Source: Tholera decimalis (lineage: Eukaryota > Arthropoda > Insecta > Lepidoptera > Noctuidae). From it: a stretch of DNA of 64,000 nt. The stretch covers positions 17,004,390 to 17,068,389 of the forward strand of contig OW964552.2 of NCBI GenBank assembly GCA_943138885.2. The letters are read 5' to 3'. The notes below the pieces were generated by a model. The model saw only the letters and a program-made list of their open reading frames with translations. It did no database searches and was not told where the DNA came from. The number at the start of each line of letters is the position of its first letter. Position 1 is the first letter of the stretch. This document shows, one piece after another, positions 22,826 through 34,660 of the stretch. Both the position numbers and the translations under genes were made by a program.

Positions 22826-23500
22826 CTAGCGGCCCGTCCCGGATTCGCACGGTCCACCCGTGCGAAGCAAATAAGTTTTTTTTTATATTTGTACCTTTTA
22901 TTTATATTTATTTGTTGTTTTATTTTTATATTTTTTAAACGCAGTATCAGATTATCTATGTATACTTACAATCCGAATTTGTTCATCGTTTTTTTATTTA
23001 AGTAACTTATTTAATCTTAAGTGAGACATAATACTTAGTATTTTTTTTATTTACATTTTATGTGATCCTACCTAATTAAAGTTTTTTTATATATTTACAT
23101 TTTTTTTGGATAAGGATTTAAACAGAAATATGAATAACATGGTCTATTATTTTGGTTGGTTCATGGTATCTCGAAGTTTTTGTAGGTATTGATATGTTCT
23201 TTAATATTGTGGAGCATGCTTTTGTGCTATCATCAATAGTTTCCGCAGGGCATGCGACGAAAGACGTGTTATTGCATTTTTTTTACACCTTGGGCTTCGT
23301 TACTAAAGTTTTAGTAAGGATCCCTAATCTTTTCTAGCAATAAATATAGTCCATGCTACTCAAGGTGAAAGTAGCTTTCTAAGGGTTAAAGGATTTTTGA
23401 AATCGGCACCGTAGTTTTTGAGTTTATTCATTACAAATATACACAAACACAAAAATAAAAAAATACAAATCTTTCCTCTTTATAATATTAGTGTAGATTT
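22826..23500 (-). mobile_element. Non-autonomous Helitron-type element
   Basis: On the minus strand it starts TCTACACTAATATTATAAA (near 23497) and ends GGGACGGGCCGCTAGT (near 22829), with the hairpin GTGCGAATCC.. before it. These are the 5' TC and 3' hairpin-CTAG signatures seen across this window. No coding capacity. Confidence 0.65.
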
Positions 23501-23559
23501 ATGATTCAGAAAACTTTGCACTTGAAATTTAAAAGTCAAGGCAAATGCCCAAATAGTGA

Positions 23560-24350
23560 AAGCTTTTTAGCAAATAATAAAACCGAATACCATATCAAGT
23601 CAGTATCATCAAGTATCAGTCGGTGTATTTTCTTTTTTTTTGACACCGCCTTCCGAAATTAAAGTTATTTTTGGCTATGTAGTGTTTTGATATGGAAGTC
23701 AGTTATATGTTTTGCTAAAAAGTTTTTTTTCACGCTTTTTAGTGAGTCAATTTGTAATTTATCTTGTTACAAAAGCCAAAATGTCAACTCCTTATCACCT
23801 TTTGCAAAATATTGCCTTTCCCGATGTAGAGCCGTTAATTTTTGAGGAGGTCTTCAGGTACCTAACCATCAACTCTACCTCACCATATGCATTGTAACGA
23901 GCATAAAGTGCTTAATATAATTATGGATGTTAAGCACTTTATGCTCGTATTTCGTGGATTGCGATTCGATTACTTGAACATGGATTCAAATAATCGAATC
24001 GCAATCTACGAAATACTTATTATAGAGTAGTTTCGGTCGCCATCTGGGGTATTCATCATCAGTTCATTTGGGGAAGTCCCAAATGGTGACTTTCGAGAGC
24101 AACTGCACAAGGTAGGTACTATAAGAAATACCCAAAACGCTAATAGGTGTGTCTATAATATTTGAAGAGTTCCCTCGATTACTCCAGGATCCCATCATCA
24201 GATCCTGATTTCGTAACAATGGGACCAACTAGAAAATATTCCCTTTCAAACTAAAAAAAATATTCCAAATCGGTCCAGCAGTCTTCGAGTTATGAGGTTA
24301 ACATACACAAAAAAACGTTCAAGACGAACTGAGAACCTCCTCCTTTTATA
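23560..24350. repeat. Foldback repeat family A, long copy
   Basis: Contains the 'ccgaaattaaagttattttt' and 'gacaccgcct' segments, two adjacent hairpins (23897-23949, 'cgagcataaagtgctta' arms; 23948-24017, 'gattgcgattcgatta' arms) and the tail 'gaactgagaacctcctcctt'. The same order of blocks recurs at 28430-29170. Confidence 0.6.
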
Positions 24351-24596
24351 ATTTCTTCATGAAGTTTGTTCGTGCAGTCGGTCTATAGTCCCTAAATTTT
24401 ATTCTGTTTTACCTGCTTTTATGACACTACAAAAATTAGATTTGTATTAAACTTTCAATAATCATAGTAATTTAATATAAAAACAACCAAATCAGTATGG
24501 ATGCATGTATTTGTAGCATGCTCAGTTATTGGACAAACATAATGGCATGAATGGTTGGCATAAAAATCCCGTGCCATCGCCATATAGGTAACTAGT

Positions 24597-24807
24597 ACTC
24601 ACGCGGGGCTTCGCTCCCGTGGATTCTATCACGGTAAAAACATAACTCTCCTTTTTTGCAGTCGCGTAAAAAGTAGCCTATAACCTTCCTCAAGCTTCAA
24701 GCTACTTCCATACCAAATTGCATCCAAATCTACCCAGTACTTTCGAAGATTAGCGCGTTCAAGTAAACAAACAAACAAACTTTTCCGCTTTATAATATTA
24801 GTATAGA
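24597..24807 (-). mobile_element. Short non-autonomous Helitron-type element
   Basis: Minus strand: starts TCTATACTAATATTATAAAG at 24807 and ends with the hairpin CACGGGAGCGAAGCCCCGCG followed by CTAG at about 24594-24597. No target duplication, as expected for Helitrons. Its start abuts the TIR element at 24810. Confidence 0.7.
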
Positions 24808-24809
24808 TA

Positions 24810-25208
24810 TACAACGTGTAACGGAAACCCCATATCTATCCACAAGGGCTGAAGACAACATCTGGTATGGAGACTCTATGCACAATTTCAGCTCAAAATA
24901 AGTGACTCAAAAAATTTATACCAAATTCCATACCATACCATATGTTTCTTGAATGCCAATCATAACAGACCTGTCACAGCACTACGAGGGTTAATAACTT
25001 TCCACGTGACTTGGCAATAACACGATAATTCTCTTCGTTCTTCTTAATTTGAAAGATTCGGTCTCTGGTATCAATGTATTGAAATTTCTAATAAGTTCCA
25101 CACATGTAGACATAGGATTACAAAACCGTTACCATAATAATATCATTTGTTATCATCCAAAGAAGCTGTGCACTTGATATGTATATACCCTTTAAGTTAC
25201 ACGTTGTA
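24810..25208 (+). mobile_element. ~0.4-kb TIR element, copy 1
   Basis: Termini TACAACGTGTAAC and GTTACACGTTGTA (13-bp perfect TIR). The whole 399 bp recurs inverted at 52365-52753. Non-coding, superfamily unknown. Confidence 0.7.
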
Positions 25209-26470
25209 GATAGAGAGAGAAGAGAGTGGTCAACTTATGAGACTTGCCTGTGGCGGCCTTAATTAAAATAATTAATGTCTCCAGCCAGTGCCTATATTTA
25301 CAAACCAGGCGACTACACCCGAAGGGCACCCGAAGGAACCTCGGCTTAACACGTTCACTGTCCATTGAGCCACATATGGTTCAGGAAACGTGCGCTTGAA
25401 AAGCACTAATACGTTCCTGAGCCATATGTGCGTCAGGAGACATATACAACTTCTAAAGCGAATAATTCCACTGGACGTCCTGGAACTGTACTGTTTCTGC
25501 ATTGGACGTGCTGGTACAATCGTAAAGTAAAGAAAAACGCGCCGGGGCATACGAAAACATATTTTTATTTTTAAATTATTTCTGAACTATTTCTTATTAT
25601 GTTTGTTTTGGAAACGGCATAAACAAAACGATGTTTTGCATTGCAAACACTCAGTATCCACTTTTTTTACTCTTTCTGCAGCAATTTTTTGTTTGTACCT
25701 TCTTTTCGCAAGTCTTCGTAGCAATCGTAGCATCCATGGCATCGTTTTCAGACAATTTTATTGTCCTCTTTCCGCGGAATTTTAATCAGAAAGTGCTGAC
25801 TTGATCGAGCTAGTAGATGGTCTTGAACTATTACCTAGTCAATGTATTTGGTTCGCATCGGATGCATTGTTCAATTGCAAGAACTCCCTAATAATTTCGT
25901 GCTGCGTCTGTAGTACGGTTTTACGTAATTTTTTATTAGTAGTTGAATGTAGTTTCTGATACAAAGGCGTAGTATACATATTTATATTATGTTCAAAGTT
26001 AGTAAATGTCGTGAAAATACATAAATAATAATAATAAAGTATTTACACATACAAATACTTTTGAAAATCTAAAATAAGTTCCCTGAACCACATGTGTTTA
26101 ATGAACGTGCAGAAGCAAAAATGTCTCCCTACGCTCATGAACCCTATGTATTTAAGGTAAGTAAAGCCTACATCCGGTTCTTTTTTTGAATTATATTATT
26201 ACTAGGGCTACCCTTACTGGACCCTTATTGGACTTGTCGGTCAATTTTGCATTTTTCTATTGGGACAAGGAACGGGTTAAGGCATCGCTGGGGGAGGGCA
26301 GCTAGGGACAGGCTGAATCGGATAGCTGCCACATGGCGTATGGCATTCCTATTTTATCTTCTTTCTTAGTAATATTCGAAGGTTTGTGAGGATAGATGTA
26401 TGGGTGTTTGTTACTGTTACATGCAAAAACGAATGAACGAATCTGTTTGAAATTTGGTAGGTAGATAGTT
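25209..26470. other. Unassigned intergenic stretch
   Basis: A hairpin near 25370-25435 with arms 'cacatatggttcaggaaacg' and its inverse. Motifs like it recur near 26090-26155 ('ctgaaccacatgtgttt'), suggesting a DNA transposon remnant. No transposase is recognised. Confidence 0.35.
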
Positions 26471-26575
26471 GACATCATAACACATAGGTTAATTTTTATC
26501 CCGGAATTCCCACGGAATCGGAATTTACGCGGTAAAACCCTCCCACGCAAACGAAATCGCGGGCAGAAGCTAGTT
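26470..26575 (+). repeat. Helitron-type 3' fragment ending CTAG
   Basis: 'tttttatcccggaattccca' to 'aatcgcgggcagaagctag', nearly the same as 4810-4896. Confidence 0.6.
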
Positions 26576-26849
26576 ATACATATAAATGTTTCTGCGATTT
26601 TCTCTTTCTAAGCGTCGGATGTTTCCGTACCATTGAGATAGGAAAAGTACCTATTGTTCCGTACTGTTTCTATAATACCTCTATGGTATCACTCTGCATC
26701 AACGCTATAATTTGTGGTAGAATTCATAGTTAAAACATAGTGTATTACATTCTCTTTGTTCATAGTGTATTACATTCTTTTTGGTAAACGTATATTTTTC
26801 CAAAAGTTACAATCTTCATAATTAAAAAGTTGAGGAGTAATCTATATAA

Positions 26850-27480
26850 ATAAAACGAAAAGTCCTGACTGACTGACTCATCAACGCCCAGCCCAAACCC
26901 TTAGACCTAGAATGCTAAAATTTTGCGCAGAGGTTCCTTTTACAATGTAGACAAGGAATAAGGAAGGATTTTTTGAAATTCAACCCCTAAGTGGGTTAAA
27001 TAGGGGATGAAAGTTTGTATGGAAAAACGTCAATTTTGAAGTTTGGGCCATTAAAATTTGTGGTTAGTATTCAGATTAATTATTAATAAGCACGTATTTC
27101 AGTGTTTTTCGAAATTTAACCCCTAAGCGAGTTAAATAGGGGATGAAAGTTTGCATGAAAAATCGTCATTTATGTAGTTTAAACCATGAAAATTGGTGGT
27201 TAACATTCTGGTTAAAATTAATAAGCACATGTTTCAGTGTTTTTTGAAATTCAACCACTAAGTGAGGTACCTAATAGGGGATGAAAATTTATATGGAAAA
27301 ACGTAATTTTTGTAGTTTAAACCATGAAAATTAGTGGTTATCAGTTTGGTTAAAAATTAAAAATTCCATGTTTCAGTGTTGCGAAAGTTTGTGAGGATGA
27401 ATAGATCGATGAATGGATGGATGTATGTTTGTTACTCTTTCACGCAAAAACTACTAATAACTAAACGGATTTGAATTAAA
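26850..27480 (+). repeat. Dispersed repeat with three internal ~135-bp tandem units
   Basis: Starts 'tatataaataaaacgaaaag', 'tgactgactgactcatcaac'. From 26976 to 27380 a unit with 'aacccctaagtgggttaaat', 'aggggatgaaagttt' and 'catgtttcagtgtt' is repeated three times with drift. It is typical of lepidopteran Helitron-type repeats (from memory), but no CTAG end is seen here. Confidence 0.55.
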
Positions 27481-27489
27481 CTTTACAGT

Positions 27490-28195
27490 AATATAAGTAC
27501 ATACATCAGAATAGCACAAAGGCTACAATTTCTTATGTTTTTTTTTGTAATTTGGTCATAATATAACGATAAATATCAAGTAAGTAAAAAAGTCTGCTCT
27601 CTGAGAGCTATCTTCACGTGCGCTGCTAAAACCGTTGGAGATACACAAATATAATGTACCGTAGGATTGTTTGTCTTAAATAGTTCTAAATAAAAGACCG
27701 CGACAGCATATATCTACCTTTTATGCGGAAGCCACTATGACCAAAATAGTGAACCATAAATACAATTAAATTGGAGACTTTTTATAATGTTAATTTTAGA
27801 ATAATTATCAAACTCTAATCAAAATCGATACATTTGTCGCTTTAAACATTTAATGTAGATAAACTTTGTCTTTTACACTAAGTAATTTGAAGGCATAGTT
27901 TAAAAGTTATTACGATAAGATTGACTTGAATGGAGCTCGAGTGACATAAATAGCGCGGCGGGTAAGTAGTGGAGCGGGAGGAGGGGTGATGTGATCCAAG
28001 GAATGACGCGTCATGGCTAAGTGCGCAGACGTCGTTGACGGTTGTGTTCATTATGCGTATTTTTTCTACAGCAAATTCGATTTTCGCAGCGATTTATTAA
28101 TTCATACAATAGGCATCATTATTTCTTTTAATGAGTGTATTTTTTTTTACTAGAAACAGAGAATTGTTTTTTTTTTGTTTGTTTAATTATAGGAT
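27490..28195. other. Unassigned intergenic stretch
   Basis: No gene seen. 27930-28020 is locally G+C-rich ('agcgcggcgggtaagtagtg'), with no evident promoter elements. Confidence 0.3.
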
Positions 28196-28244
28196 TGTAG
28201 TTTTAGTTATATACTTCAATAAGGATTTTGTTTGGATCAAGTCA

Positions 28245-28430
28245 ATAGCTAAGGGTGACAATGCACTTATACCACGCATCCCAATAGTACCCAATAACTT
28301 ACCTTTTAATTTCTAACGTATGCAGTTCCCACTTAAAGTTGCATTTTCAATGACCATCAATAAATCAAAAGGGCAAACTTTAAAGGTAGCAGGTATACAT
28401 TTAGGCATACCCTGTTTTTCAACCGACGAC
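28245..28430 (+). pseudogene. Helitron helicase C-terminal relic
   Basis: Reads KGDNALIPRIPIVPNNLPFN, stop, then QFPLKVAFSMTINKSKGQTL and KVAGIHLGIPCFST. This is the Pif1-like helicase end of a Helitron Rep/Hel protein (INKSxGQTL is the last helicase motif). It is cut at ~28425 by foldback repeat family A, and the expected HGQLYVACSR segment is missing. Confidence 0.75.
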
Positions 28431-29172
28431 AAAAAGAGGAGGTTATCAATTCGACGCGTATATATATATATATATTTTTTTTTATGTATGATCATCGAGT
28501 ACTCGAAGACGGCTGAACCGATTTCGAAAATTCTTTTTTTGTTCGAATGGGTATACTTCGAAATTGGTACCACTATCACCAAAGTCAGGATCTGATGATG
28601 GGATCCTGGAGAAATCGAGGGAACTCTTCAAATATTATAGGCACACCTATGGCGTTTTGGGTATTTCTTATAGTAACTTGTGCAGTTGCTCTCAAAAAGT
28701 ACCATTTGGGGAAGTGGAACTGATGATGAAGACCACAGATGGCCGCCGAAACTACTCAATAATAAGTATTAAGTGGATTGCGATTCGATTACTTGAATAT
28801 GGATGTTAAGCACTTTATGCTCGTCACAATGCATATGGTGATGTAGAGCTGATGGTGAAGTACCAGGAGAACTCCTCAACAATTAACGGCCCAGCATTTG
28901 GAAAAGCAATATTTTGTAAAAGGTTATAAGTAGTTGACATTTAGGCTCTTGTAACTAGGTAAATTAAAAATCATCCAACTAAAAAGAGTGAAAAAAAAAC
29001 TTTTTAACAAAAAATTAAACCGACTCCCAAAAAACACTGCAAAGTGAAAAATAACTTTAATTTCGGAAGTCGGTGCCAAAAACGAAAAAACAAAACTAAA
29101 GACACCGACTACCGAAATTAAAGTTATTTTTCACTTTGCAGTGTTTTTTGGGAGTCGGTTTAATTTTTTCCC
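28430..29172. repeat. Foldback repeat family A, long copy
   Basis: Same block order, inverted, as 23560-24350; it ends with an inverted repeat 28998-29170 ('ttaaaccgactcccaaaaaa' arms). It interrupts the Helitron helicase relic. A (TA)n run lies at 28460-28473. Confidence 0.6.
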
Positions 29173-29539
29173 ACGGCCAGCTCTAAGTAGCTTGCTCACG
29201 TGTTTCGTACTCGCAAAATCTACATAACATTTTCGCTTAACGAAACAAATCAAGTAACGTAGTTTACAGGAGTATATTGAGTAGGTAAGTAGGACCGCCA
29301 AAACTAAGAACACATTGATAAATTACCTTATATTGTAAATTATTCTAATCCTGTCTGTTCTGTGTTTTGCTCGCAGCTGCCATACGAAGTTATTCATTTC
29401 AATAACATTACATACTAATCCTTGACTGACACGAACAATAAACGAAAGTAACCTCTGTTGGTCCCGTTTGTTAATCAGTGTCATTCTATATATCATGGCT
29501 GTACTGATCTGTTTGTGATGCTGAAGGACGTAGGCTACT

Positions 29540-29870
29540 TTTTATCAACACACCACACAGGCGAAGTTTATAATAAAACTGTAACTTGATTGGCTAACAC
29601 CCAACGGTCGACGCACAACCGAAACCTGAGCTTAAATGAGCACTAAGAAAGGAATTTCGATAATTCCACCTCCAAGTGTTTCCCCCTTAATATAATTGGG
29701 ATTCAAACATTGTATGGAATCCATCAGTTTTGAAGTTAGCCATCTGGAATTTCGGATACGGAGTAGAACTTATAGTTAAAAAAAGAATATTTATTTAAAA
29801 TGATTTGTCACCAAACATTAAGTGGCAGACCAAATTCCACGCGAGCGAAGCCGCGGGCAAAAGCTAGTTC
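29540..29870 (+). repeat. Helitron-type 3' fragment ending CTAG
   Basis: Includes 'taggctactttttatcaaca' and ends 'cgcgagcgaagccgcgggca' then aaagctag. The terminal hairpin is CGCG..CGCGG. Confidence 0.6.
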
Positions 29871-29969
29871 CTGATAAGGCAAGCTGGTCTAATTTGTGGT
29901 ATAGTAGAATAATAAGCTGAATAATTACCTACGTTACCTAGCCTTGCACTTTCCCGAAAATCGTGCGTC

Positions 29970-30190
29970 CGTAGCATTACCGCAATTATTATACCTTCAT
30001 TGTGCGTACGGCTAAGGAGTGGAATTCCCTGCCGGAGTCTGTGTTTCCCGATAGCTATAACCTAGGAGTCTTTAAGTCACGAGTGAATAGGTTACTTTTA
30101 GGTAAGCGTGTTCCATCTTCGACCACATCATCACTTACCATCAGGTGAGATGGTGGTCAAACGCGAACCTATTCTAAATAAAATAAAATA
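29970..30190 (+). pseudogene. Jockey-like LINE C-terminal tail
   Basis: Encodes VRTAKEWNSLPESVFPDSYN and LGVFKSRVNRLL, then 'accatcaggtgagatggtgg' and an AATAA-rich tail. Same family as 47505-48016. Confidence 0.7.
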
Positions 30191-30625
30191 AATAATAATA
30201 AATTATTTCCATGTTAAATTATGTGGTTCGTTATTTTTAAAAGCCAGAAAGGTGCTGTCATACTGGTGGTAGTTGAATAGATACTGGCAGGTGCAAGGCG
30301 TTCTTTCATTTCGAGGAACCGTTTGTTGATTCTGACCGCCTACCAAGTGATCCAAGAGAGGAAGGTGGCACGGTGTCCGCCGCTGCCTATCTGACTACCT
30401 TGAGAAGAAAACCAAAAATAACTTGAGGTAAGTGTCTTTTAATGCCAATACATATGATTTAATAGTGAAAACATATAATAACTATGTGGGGTAGCCTTGA
30501 GGAAAGCAACACACAGATTTAGGTAGACGGCGTTAAGAAAGTGCAAGAATTATCAATTCTCGAGTAGCTCTACTTAGAACTGTAATGTTTAGGTACAAAT
30601 AGTGCGCTCACGTATCAGTCTTTTA
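30190..30625. other. Unassigned intergenic stretch
   Basis: No gene or clear repeat recognised. Confidence 0.3.
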
Positions 30626-30627
30626 TT

Positions 30628-30920
30628 CCGGTGGGAAAATCACTTGCTCCAGGCGGAGCGCAAGGGAGTGTCAGACTTTTACTGACTGAAAACCCACTCT
30701 GTTGCTCTTGTAGCCCGGGACCGTGGCATCTCGTTAGAACACTCCCGCAGCCCCAGCAGGCACTGGCCGTATCGGGCCCCGTCAATGCTGCTGACTGCTC
30801 TACGAGGCGTGCGTAGAACACGACGCGCCAGGGCCCGGGCCGGGCCAGGGCTTACCAGGCGGTAAGGTACCCCTGCTCGCCGCCCGCAAGCCCGAGCCTA
30901 CGGTGGCCGCAGATCAGATT
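30628..30920 (-). repeat. R1-clade LINE 3'-end fragment
   Basis: Same 3'UTR blocks as 3885-4130, in minus orientation, plus a short stretch of the C-terminal coding region. It is 5'-truncated near 30920. Confidence 0.65.
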
Positions 30921-31535
30921 CTGGGACCATCATTTATATATTATCGTGTTACTGGAATTACGACTGCATTCTGAAAAATGGGTAGTGTCTTATATCACGG
31001 GCACCATATTGAAACCAAAACGTAATGAAGGATTTCTGAGTTAACTGACAGTAAAAGCGAGGGGCATATACTTCACTTGATATGAACTTACTGATCCGAT
31101 GGTAGCAATTGACCATAGGCAACACGAATGCACAAGAAAACAGCTACCAGATCAGAATAACGTAGCTTAACTCCTTGTTAAAGTCTAAGATTTTTTTGAG
31201 ACAAACCCGTTACACTATTCCCAACTTTTACAACTATGGAAAGCCGTCAGCGGCCGCCAGCATCCGTATTAAAAATGTTGTAATCCATATTACAAAATAA
31301 TAAATTCCCATATGATTATCATATTTATTATCATTTAAACATTAGCAGCAAAGCAGAAACAAGCATAAAGTCGATATCGGCGCCGCATAGTAATAAAAGA
31401 AGTAGTGGTATTGTGTTATTATAAAAATATGTGTACGTATACAGTTGCCTGAAATTAAAAAAGGCCTATACAAAGATATACATAAATAATAACAATAAGT
31501 AACTGTATAATTATACTATTACTACTTTTATTACT
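30921..31535. other. Unassigned intergenic stretch
   Basis: No gene seen; A+T-rich. Confidence 0.3.
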
Positions 31536-31539
31536 GCAC

Positions 31540-31745
31540 GATGTGTGTGAATAAACTTCATTTACATGTAAGACATCCGCAACTTTTCTATCTATTTGCA
31601 AAATGAGAGAAATGTCATCAGCAAATAGAATTATATCCGATAAGTTGGTCATCATGTATGGTAGGTCATTGATGTACACTATACAAGGAAAGAGCCAGAA
31701 TTGTACCTTGCGGAACGCCGCCTTGACTAGGGAGATGTCGCTCCA
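31540..31745 (-). pseudogene. LINE reverse transcriptase fragment
   Basis: Carries GVPQGTIL (RT motif) near 31715, then YINDLPYMMTNLSDIILFAD and the FADD box. Frame is broken between them. It is a ~200-bp relic. Confidence 0.65.
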
Positions 31746-32515
31746 TTAACAATAATCACGTCGTATAATATTAGCGGTATTCCTCTGACTGAAGTAGGCT
31801 ATGGAGTCACTTAACATATACATTTGGAAGTAGAAGCCTGAAAAGAAAACCCTATAAAGAAAATCTGGATTTTTTCAAAATCTCTTGACGAAATTAGGGA
31901 CACGTTTTTCTTTAAAATATTTAGGAGTACTGCCCGCATCTCCAAAGTAAATTTTCTCTCCGAGTGCCTTGGAAACCTCCCTTTCGTAGAACTAAATTTG
32001 GCGCAAGTTCCTGGTTCCGCAAACACGTCAATGAACACAGTGATCTCATAGATATCTACAAAAACAGCCTGTCTGAACTTATCCGTAACGCTAATCTAAG
32101 AAATTAGGATATAGCATGTAGAAGCACACAGTAATAAGTACTAACATGTAGTCTAAGCTACCAACACTCATAGTTACCAAACTTTTCATCTCGCTTTGTT
32201 ACCGGTTAAACACAAAGCATGCGGTGTTTACCTTTAATTAGGTATGCAGTATTATTAATTATTATCTTACCAAAAATTAATAGTGTTTTGCTGTAACATC
32301 TGTTGGTGAAGCATAAATAAACAAACTTGCAATGCTGCTAGTTTTCAGTCACTTTTTCCATTAACAATGACGAGATTAAGTTTTTTGATGCTCAAAGAGT
32401 TTTTTTTTTCATTATTGTATGCCTATTTGTACATCATTTAGTTACGCAACACACTTTTTTGTATATTTGGAAAGATTGATATTATAATAAAGGTTGAATG
32501 TTATGTCTGGAATTT
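31746..32515. other. Unassigned intergenic stretch
   Basis: Decayed sequence with one possible LINE-tail frame around 31990-32105 (plus strand, ending NSLSELIRNANLRN). Not secure. Confidence 0.25.
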
Positions 32516-32715
32516 TGTAGCAAGTGACGGGGCCCGACAAGGCCTGCCTGCTGGGCCTTCGGGAATGTTTTAAGAGTCCCTAACAGTTTTACTGCCGAAA
32601 AAACGCAAGGGCAATTGAAGGAACAGGGTGGGTTTTTAGTCAGTAGAAGTTTGACACTCCCTTCCGCTCCACTCAAAGCAGGAGGTGTCATTAGATGATC
32701 TTCCCATCTAAAGAA
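32516..32715 (+). repeat. R1-clade LINE 3'UTR fragment
   Basis: 'gaaggaacagggtgggtttt', 'tagtcagtagaagtttgaca' and 'gtcattagatgatcttccca'. Confidence 0.6.
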
Positions 32716-32950
32716 ACGATGCTTGTGGTCGCACTCTTATGAAAAGCCTCGACCACATTGTAGACTAATTAATTTTTTTTTTGGACTAATTATTATTACT
32801 AAGTATTCTTTTTTTTCCGGTCTCTGTGATTCCGTTTCCGGTCTCTGGAACATTAACATCACTGTGATTATATCCGTAACAAATCATTTAAAATAAATAG
32901 TTCGAAGCCGCCTTAGTCGTCAAAACTACTGTAAATCAATCACTGTTTCA

Positions 32951-32993
32951 CTTCACTGTTTTTTAAATCAAATATATTTAAAAAACAGTGAAG
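32951..32993. repeat. Perfect 18-bp-arm hairpin
   Basis: CTTCACTGTTTTTTAAAT pairs with 32976-32993 around a 7-nt loop. Confidence 0.6.
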
Positions 32994-33054
32994 TTACTCT
33001 GAGGTACAGATATACATACATATATCCATATACATACTTCCATACTAATCCATA

Positions 33055-33360
33055 CTATACTATTATTATAAATGCGAAAGTAACTCTGTCTGTCTGTCTG
33101 TTACCTTTTCACGTCTAAACCGCTGAACCGATTTATATGAAATTTAGCATGGGAATAGTTTAGGACCCTGGGGAGGAGATAGGATAGTTATTATACCGAT
33201 ATAAGGTTCCCGTGGGATAGTTTTCGAATTGTATCTATGTTGCTCTTTCACGCAAAAACTACTGAACGGATCGCAATGAAATTTGGTAAAAAGTCAATTG
33301 ACATCCTGGAAAAACAGATAAGCTACTTTTTATTCCGTAAACTAATATTATAAATGCGTT
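33055..33360 (+). repeat. Helitron-type repeat, 5' part
   Basis: 'tattataaatgcgaaagtaa', 'ctctgtctgtctgtctgtta', 'cttttcacg' and 'cgctgaaccgatttatatga', the 5' signature shared with 34195 and 48506. Confidence 0.6.
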
Positions 33361-33621
33361 TATATTATAAAAGTTTTTATCGTATATTTTATCGTGCATG
33401 CTATGGTCTCTTATAAGTGAAAGATAACACGAACAAAATACTTAATTTATATAACCTCTATATGTATTTGATATGTATAATCTGTGTATATGTTTTGTCG
33501 GAGATCCTAAATAAATAAATAATATGATGAGGTTGGTAAAGTTGGAATTGTTATTTTTTTTTTTGCGACGGTTTACCTAGATATTAATAGGCTGTTTTAG
33601 CTTTGATAACAGGTATCTACT

Positions 33622-34198
33622 TTGTTTGTGATGTCATACCCTGTAGAGTTTCTCAACTTTCTGGAATTGACAGGGTGTCCCAGTCCTGTCGATGCAGGCT
33701 CTGTAATGGCACGCGACTACAAATACGTACCTTGGACGCCATGTTATGCAACCAATAATTATGACATTCTCATAAACCCGACCGATTTGCCATCCCAGTT
33801 TAAAAGACTCCAATTTCCCCAAAACACAGCTCAAGGACAGACACTGAAAGTCGCGGGTGTACATTCACACTGCTTTTCCCATGGGCAACTATATGTGGCG
33901 TGCTCACGAGTATCAAGCCCACAAAATTTACACGTTTTAGCCAAAGAAGGGAAAACCAGACACGCAGTTTACAAAAATGTATTGTAAACTACGTTTTTGG
34001 TTTTAAAAAGGTACATTTTAAATACTAACTGTCTGTCTGTTTTTGGGGATAGATAAACACTGGTGATGGTCTTTTTTTAAATTTATATGCGTTTTTTGCC
34101 CACCCTAAAAGGTGTAAAGTTGGCAAAAAGATTGGCAAAAAGAATTATTGATAAAGTGTAATATAACGCGGGCGAAGCCGCGGGCAAAAGCTAGTATT
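33622..34198 (+). pseudogene. Helitron relic: helicase C-terminus plus 3' terminus
   Basis: The 121-codon frame at 33622-33987 holds YPVEFLNFLELTG near its start and, after internal deletions, DLPSQFKRLQFPQN, AQGQTLKVAGVH and SHGQLYVACSRVSSPQNLHV, ending KTRHAVYKNVL and stop. This is the Pif1-type helicase end of Helitrons. About 200 bp later comes the 3' terminus: stem CGCGG/CCGCG, then CTAG at ~34191-34194. Deletions inside the helicase make it inactive. Confidence 0.75.
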
Positions 34199-34660
34199 AT
34201 AAATGCGAAAGTAACTCTGTCTGTCTGTTACCTTTTCACGCCCAACCCGCTAAACCGATTTAGATGAAATTTGGCACCGGAATAGTTTAGAACCCTGGGA
34301 AGGACATAGGATTGTTTTCATCCCGATTTATATCGGGGGGTTCAATTCGAAAACTATCCCACGGGAACCTTATGGTTCCCGTGGGATAGTTTTCGAATTG
34401 AACGCGGATGCAACCGCTGGCAAAAGCTAAATTAAATTCGATTTTCAAATTTGTATGGGCATAGTTTAGGACCCTGGGAAAGACATAGGATAGTTTTTAT
34501 TCCGATATAAGGTTCCCGTGGGATAGTTTTCGAATTGCACGCGGACGCGGCCGCTGGCAAAAGCTAAATTAAATTAATTAAATTTGATTTTTTAAAACTA
34601 GTATGGGAATAGTTTAGGACCCTGGGAAAGACATAGCATAGTTTTTATCCTGAAGATCAC
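34195..34660 (+). repeat. Tandem Helitron-type repeat fragments with 29-bp palindrome
   Basis: Starts 'tattataaatgcgaaagtaa', then repeated segments 'ggttcccgtgggatagtttt' and 'gccgctggcaaaagctaaat'. A perfect palindrome lies at 34341-34402. Confidence 0.6.
34341..34402. repeat. Perfect palindrome, 29-bp arms, 4-nt loop
   Basis: 34341-34369 and 34374-34402 are exact inverse complements (each contains AACTATCCCACGGGAACC or its inverse), loop TTAT. Likely formed by fusion of two inverted Helitron-type fragments. Confidence 0.8.

Noticed and set aside
25272..25785. Possible piggyBac-type remnant
   Set aside because: Flanking palindromes hint at a DNA transposon, but no transposase motif or TTAA-bounded termini could be shown.
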